DNA of 8,704 bases from Methanobacteriota archaeon (GTDB taxonomy: Archaea > Halobacteriota > Syntropharchaeia > JACQPP01), in the NCBI GenBank assembly GCA_016207465.1, contig JACQPP010000008.1, positions 1-8,704 of the forward strand, in the 5' to 3' direction. The position numbers and the translations under genes were made by a program. The notes below the pieces were generated by a model. The model had not been told where the DNA came from, searched no databases, and worked only from the letters and a program-made list of their open reading frames with translations. Positions 6,490 to 8,704 of this stretch are shown piece by piece; the first letter of the stretch is position 1; every line of letters starts with the position of its first letter.

Positions 6490-7017
6490 ATGACCGGATT
6501 AAAGTCTCCCCTCCCCAAATACTACCTGAACGGGGCACGAGAGATACTCGATAAAAAGGGGCTATTGAAGGAGATAGAGGGTCAGTTCCAAGGGTATGAC
6601 TTCGGTCGTTTTAACCCCGTGAATGTCCCCCTGGTTATTCGGTCTCTCCTTCGTGGCAAAGGGTGGCGCCAGGATTTCTTCACGGACTGGGCCTTCAAGG
6701 ACCGAGTTAGACTGGATATTCTTCTCCGTGATTCTTGCGGCAGTACTACTGACCGGTACTTCTTCGATGCCGAGGTTCTGTATCGGAAAAAGCGGATTGA
6801 CGCTTTGATTCAACTGGTGGAAACAGACCACCATCCAAAGTTTTGGGTCGTCAAACGGGACATGGCGCACTTCAGGGGGGTTCTGACGGTCCCTATCTGC
6901 CTGATTGGAATCCCGTGCGTTGACGTGGACCGTCAAATCGAACTCCAACGCGCTGGCGCGTACCGGGAGGGGGTGGACTTCATCCCCCAAATTGTCGGGG
7001 AGGTCGAGGGGGAGTAA
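6490..7017 (+). CDS. hypothetical protein, first gene of a two-gene operon
   Basis: I do not recognise the family. The 175-residue product is probably soluble: no signal peptide or membrane helix is visible. It has an N-terminal helical part (GAREILDKKGLLKEIEGQF), then alternating hydrophobic strands and acidic residues: RVRLDILLRD with Asp76, FFDAEVLYRKK with Glu95, ALIQLVETDHH with Glu111, and VPICLIGIP near residue 135. This pattern recalls PD-(D/E)XK nuclease cores, but no clean E-x-K follows, so that is only a guess. ATG 6490 is preceded by GGGTG four bases away; GTG 6484 would add two residues. The next gene begins five bases after the TAA, with a GAGGGGGAG stretch overlapping the stop region, so the two are coupled. 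Codon use is less GC-biased than in the genes left of 5.8 kb. Confidence 0.75.
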   Translation: MTGLKSPLPKYYLNGAREILDKKGLLKEIEGQFQGYDFGRFNPVNVPLVIRSLLRGKGWRQDFFTDWAFKDRVRLDILLRDSCGSTTDRYFFDAEVLYRKKRIDALIQLVETDHHPKFWVVKRDMAHFRGVLTVPICLIGIPCVDVDRQIELQRAGAYREGVDFIPQIVGEVEGE

Positions 7018-7022
7018 CGCCC

Positions 7023-7529
7023 GTGGACGAGATTGAGAGAGTCCGGCGGGATTTCAAGCCTGATAAAGTCCGTGTATTGTTCGTGGGAGAGTCGCCCCCC
7101 GCCATGGGCGGGTTTTTCTACAAAGTGGACCGTTTGACCCGTTTCACGCGCGAAGCGTTTTACAAGGTCTATGGCGATGAGGTTGGTTGTGGAAAGCAGT
7201 TCTTGGATTTTTTCAAGGCGCAGGGATGATAACAGGATGACCTCTCTCACGAACCAATAAACCGGAAAGAAAAACGCGATAGGGACCGGCTTCAAGAGGA
7301 GTGTATCCCCGATTTTAAGGAGCGACTTAAAGACTACAATCCGGTGGCCGTCGTCGTTATCGTAAAACAGATAAAAAGGCACGTTCGGAAAGCCGTCGAG
7401 GAGGCAGGTCTGGGCGCGATTCCTGTGCGTGCGGTGCCTTACCCTACACAGTGGCCGGGGGCTTCCCAACGCTATGTGGAAGCCCTGGCCGGAGTACTCC
7501 AATACCTGAAAAGTCCTCGGGCGTCGTAG
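7023..7529 (+). pseudogene. uracil-DNA-glycosylase-like protein, interrupted by two in-frame stop codons
   Basis: The GTG at 7023 opens a frame reading VRVLFVGESPPAMGGFFYK (residues 17-34) and FTREAFYKVYG, ending KQFLDFFKAQG before TGA (7227-7229) and TAA (7230-7232). The same frame then stays open for about 99 codons: DDLSHEPINR, a basic/acidic helix, YNPVAVVVIVKQIKRHV, then VPYPTQWPGASQRYVEALAGVL, to a TAG at 7529. Together the halves look like one small alpha/beta protein. The VGESPP start and a Pro-rich second loop are laid out as in uracil-DNA-glycosylase-like folds, though catalytic activity cannot be claimed. No frameshift is needed. It may be a recently inactivated gene, two separate peptides, or a sequence error. 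Intact, it would be about 168 residues and coupled to the preceding gene. Confidence 0.7.
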
Positions 7530-7583
7530 TGCCTTCGGTGTTCCACCCAATCCCGGCAGGATGAGGAGGGCATCTTTTCTACT

Positions 7584-7603
7584 GGTAAGGTGTACCCCTT
7601 AAC
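7584..7603. repeat. inverted repeat just before the 7606 start codon
   Basis: GGTAAGG (7584-7590) and CCTTAAC (7597-7603) are inverted copies with one mismatch around a six-base spacer, ending two bases before the ATG. It could be an operator for the winged-helix product downstream or a small RNA hairpin over the ribosome site. The rest of 7530-7605 shows no clear promoter; only a short T-rich run (7573-7579) could end upstream transcription. Confidence 0.3.
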
Positions 7604-7605
7604 TG

Positions 7606-7887
7606 ATGCTGACGCGGGAGATAATGGCCTTGGCCTATTACGTGGTCGAACTGGAAGAGAGCCGGGAAACTCTAACGTCCAAGGTCATCGCGGAGGCCAT
7701 GGACAAAGACATTCACCGCGTTTCGGGTTTGATGAAGGACCTTGTGAACAAAGGGCTGTTCAAGCGGGAGATTCTAAAGGAGTTCCCCAAGAAAGTCCGG
7801 TACATCCCCACCAAAAAGGGGCTGCGGTACGGGGAATACTGCTTTCACCGCAAGGATGTGGACAAGTCCTGGCTGGCACGGCTGTAA
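7606..7887 (+). CDS. small winged-helix regulator
   Basis: This 93-residue protein has the MarR-like arrangement. REIMALAYYVVELEESRETLTSKVIAEAM forms the first helices and DIHRVSGLMKDLVNKGLFKRE the recognition helix. KKVRYIPTKKGLRYGEY is the wing followed by the last strand, and the tail is short and basic. It is probably a DNA-binding regulator or the DNA-binding part of one; no ligand or dimerisation domain is visible. ATG 7606 has only a weak AAGGTG 13 bases upstream. ATG 7624 (residue 7) has GGGAG four bases before it and is a real alternative. It is convergent with the minus-strand gene ending at 7915, with 27 bases between them and no obvious terminator. Confidence 0.72.
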   Translation: MLTREIMALAYYVVELEESRETLTSKVIAEAMDKDIHRVSGLMKDLVNKGLFKREILKEFPKKVRYIPTKKGLRYGEYCFHRKDVDKSWLARL

Positions 7888-7914
7888 GGGTGTTTCGTAA
7901 TCCTGCTATATTGT

Positions 7915-8541
7915 TCATCGCTCCTTTCCGCCGACAAGATGCGAAGTTTCACGAAGAATCCACCTCCCCGAGTGGTATTGGGTTCTACCCGTGAGATAGA
8001 CCGCTTCTATGGCCTCCCGCAGTTGTCGCCGTTTTTGGAGTTCGCGCAAGAATTGTCCCATCACTTTTCCGAGATTAGGGCCGAAAACCTCCTGTAAGAC
8101 CCGTGCAGCCCTCCTCGGCTCCTCGATGGCGGTTCTCACAGCAAGTGTTTGGGCCTCATTTGTCGCAGCAAGGGCATCATACAGATAGGAGGCTTGAACG
8201 ACCGCAACGTCTTTCTCCGTAACGGCTTCCCTCTTGAACTCCTCCTTCAAGTCCTCAAGGAAACGCGCAATGTCCGAAGGGTGGAGAGATTTGGGTTCCT
8301 GTGATTTGGAGAGTGTATATACTACCCTCCTCTGACCGTGTCCTTTGACCCGTTCACTTTTAACAACATTCTCCTGTTCAAGTCGTCGTATCCAACGGGC
8401 TGCCGTTGCGCGTGGGAGCCCAGACTCCTTAATCCACTCGGTAAAACCGGCGCTATCTCCTAAACCGCTCAACGCCGTGAGGAGTTTTTTAGATGGCCCC
8501 CAGAACGCCGCAGACGGCTTTCGTCCCTCTTTGCGTGCCAT
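7915..8541 (-). CDS. winged-helix regulator with an unknown C-terminal domain
   Basis: The 208-residue product has an N-terminal basic tail and a winged helix-turn-helix at about residues 17-78. FTEWIKESGLPRATAARWIR contains the recognition helix, LEQENVV follows, and the wing is KGHGQRRVVYTL. Residues 85-208 are mostly helical (SDIARFLEDLKEEFKRE, QTLAVRTAIEEPRRAARVL, FLRELQKRRQLREAIEAVY) and match no domain I recognise. They could bind a ligand or mediate dimerisation. No Shine-Dalgarno precedes ATG 8541, but a TTTATAAA box is centred about 26 bases upstream, as expected for a leaderless transcript starting at the ATG itself. A perfect palindrome sits between box and ATG, so the protein probably represses its own gene and controls the divergent unit to the right. 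Confidence 0.82.
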   Translation of the reverse strand: MARKEGRKPSAAFWGPSKKLLTALSGLGDSAGFTEWIKESGLPRATAARWIRRLEQENVVKSERVKGHGQRRVVYTLSKSQEPKSLHPSDIARFLEDLKEEFKREAVTEKDVAVVQASYLYDALAATNEAQTLAVRTAIEEPRRAARVLQEVFGPNLGKVMGQFLRELQKRRQLREAIEAVYLTGRTQYHSGRWILRETSHLVGGKER

Positions 8542-8545
8542 GGTT

Positions 8546-8565
8546 AAGTATCAATATTGATACTT
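8546..8565. promoter_or_regulatory. perfect 20-bp palindrome, probable operator
   Basis: AAGTATCAATATTGATACTT is an exact palindrome centred between 8555 and 8556. It lies four bases from the start codon of the winged-helix gene and overlaps the first two bases of the TTTATAAA box. Bound protein would block the minus-strand transcript start and crowd the TFB side of the plus-strand promoter. A dimeric winged-helix product of the adjacent gene is the natural ligand, by inference. Confidence 0.75.
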
Positions 8566-8571
8566 TATAAA
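8564..8571. promoter_or_regulatory. symmetric TATA box of a divergent promoter
   Basis: TTTATAAA is its own reverse complement, so it can be read in either direction. Archaeal spacing predicts minus-strand transcription from about 8541, the ATG of the winged-helix gene, and plus-strand transcription from about 8593, one base before the long hairpin. Both predicted ends coincide with meaningful features, which supports the assignment. Confidence 0.7.
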
Positions 8572-8593
8572 CCTATCGCCCAACCATTAGGCC

Positions 8594-8647
8594 ATGTCCA
8601 GCCTGTGCGCCTGCGAAGTTCTTCGCGAGGCCGCACGGGCTGGGCAT
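8594..8647 (+). ncRNA. long structured hairpin in the leader of the 8681 gene
   Basis: Bases 8594-8609 pair with 8632-8647 over 16 uninterrupted pairs. Bases 8610-8612 then pair with 8628-8630 and 8613-8617 with 8622-8626, closed by loop GTTC (8618-8621), with single-base bulges at 8627 and 8631. Two of the pairs are U-G wobbles that would be A-C mismatches on the other strand, so the plus-strand RNA is favoured. The predicted transcript start falls at its left foot. It may be a 5' stability element, a protein-binding or attenuating leader, or a small RNA. It matches no riboswitch class I know. Confidence 0.65.
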
Positions 8648-8664
8648 ACAGGAAAGAACACAGT

Positions 8665-8671
8665 AGGAGGT
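8665..8671 (+). promoter_or_regulatory. strong Shine-Dalgarno site
   Basis: AGGAGGT lies nine bases before ATG 8681 and outside the leader hairpin, so it would be free for ribosome binding. It is the strongest ribosome site in the window and decides the start of the final gene. Confidence 0.75.
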
Positions 8672-8680
8672 ATCCAAACT

Positions 8681-8704
8681 ATGGAAAAACCAACAGCCGA
8701 AGAC
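8681..8704 (+). CDS. start of a gene leaving the window, product unknown
   Basis: Only eight codons are visible (MEKPTAED), so nothing can be said of function. It is called as real because of the strong Shine-Dalgarno at 8665-8671, the divergent promoter at 8564-8571 and the structured leader between them. The AAA and ACA codons resemble the lower-GC accessory segment rather than the housekeeping block on the left. It is the likely regulated target of the divergent winged-helix protein. Confidence 0.6.

Noticed and set aside
6562..6990. 142-codon minus-strand open frame
   Set aside because: It is antisense to the 6490 gene, which has a better start, coupling to the next gene and more protein-like composition.
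6933..7550. 205-codon open frame on the minus strand across the interrupted gene
   Set aside because: It is longer than either plus-strand fragment, but it overlaps the end of the 6490 gene, shows no recognisable motif, and lies opposite a frame with a convincing VGESPP-type sequence on both sides of the stops.
7590..7994. 134-codon plus-strand open frame overlapping the 7606 gene
   Set aside because: It is a different frame of the same region, with Gly/Arg-rich sequence, and runs into the convergent regulator gene. The 7606 frame has a clear winged-helix pattern.
1..8704. CRISPR array, insertion sequence or transposase
   Set aside because: No regularly spaced direct repeats, no transposase-like protein and no terminal inverted repeats with target duplications were seen.

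Overview
The window is archaeal. A minus-strand cluster encodes subunits H and I of an A/V-type ATP synthase in the archaeal order (H then I, with K/E/C/F/A/B/D expected beyond base 1). Promoter-like TATA boxes sit about 26 bases before plausible transcript starts, and several genes have Shine-Dalgarno sites. The left two thirds are very GC-rich, with strong use of GGG, CCC, CTC and GAG codons. A euryarchaeal lineage such as Thermoplasmatota is possible, but no marker in the window settles the taxon.

Bases 1-5824 are one co-directional minus-strand housekeeping block. In transcription order it holds a 512-residue coiled-coil protein with internal repeats, SfsA, dCTP deaminase (dcd), a pterin-4a-carbinolamine dehydratase (PCD), ATPase subunit H and ATPase subunit I (cut by the window edge). 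Spacing is tight (15, 34, 1, then 2 bases between H and I). A promoter lies before the coiled-coil gene, and a second, internal one overlaps the end of the PCD gene and probably drives the ATPase genes.

Bases 5825-6072 hold no gene, only promoter sequence and a GC-rich hairpin. From about 6.0 kb to the end the DNA is visibly less GC-rich, with mixed codon use and small genes on both strands. It contains three small winged-helix regulators (6073-6342 minus, 7606-7887 plus, 7915-8541 minus), an unrecognised 175-residue protein (6490-7017), and a uracil-DNA-glycosylase-like gene (7023-7529) interrupted by two adjacent in-frame stop codons. This looks like an accessory or transferred segment.

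The most striking part is the right edge. A perfect 20-bp palindrome and a symmetric TTTATAAA box lie between a winged-helix gene (minus strand, apparently leaderless) and a plus-strand transcription unit. The predicted plus-strand RNA would begin almost exactly at a long hairpin of about 24 base pairs (8594-8647), followed by a strong Shine-Dalgarno and the first eight codons of a gene that leaves the window. It resembles an autoregulated divergent control module with a structured leader RNA. The target gene's function cannot be seen here.
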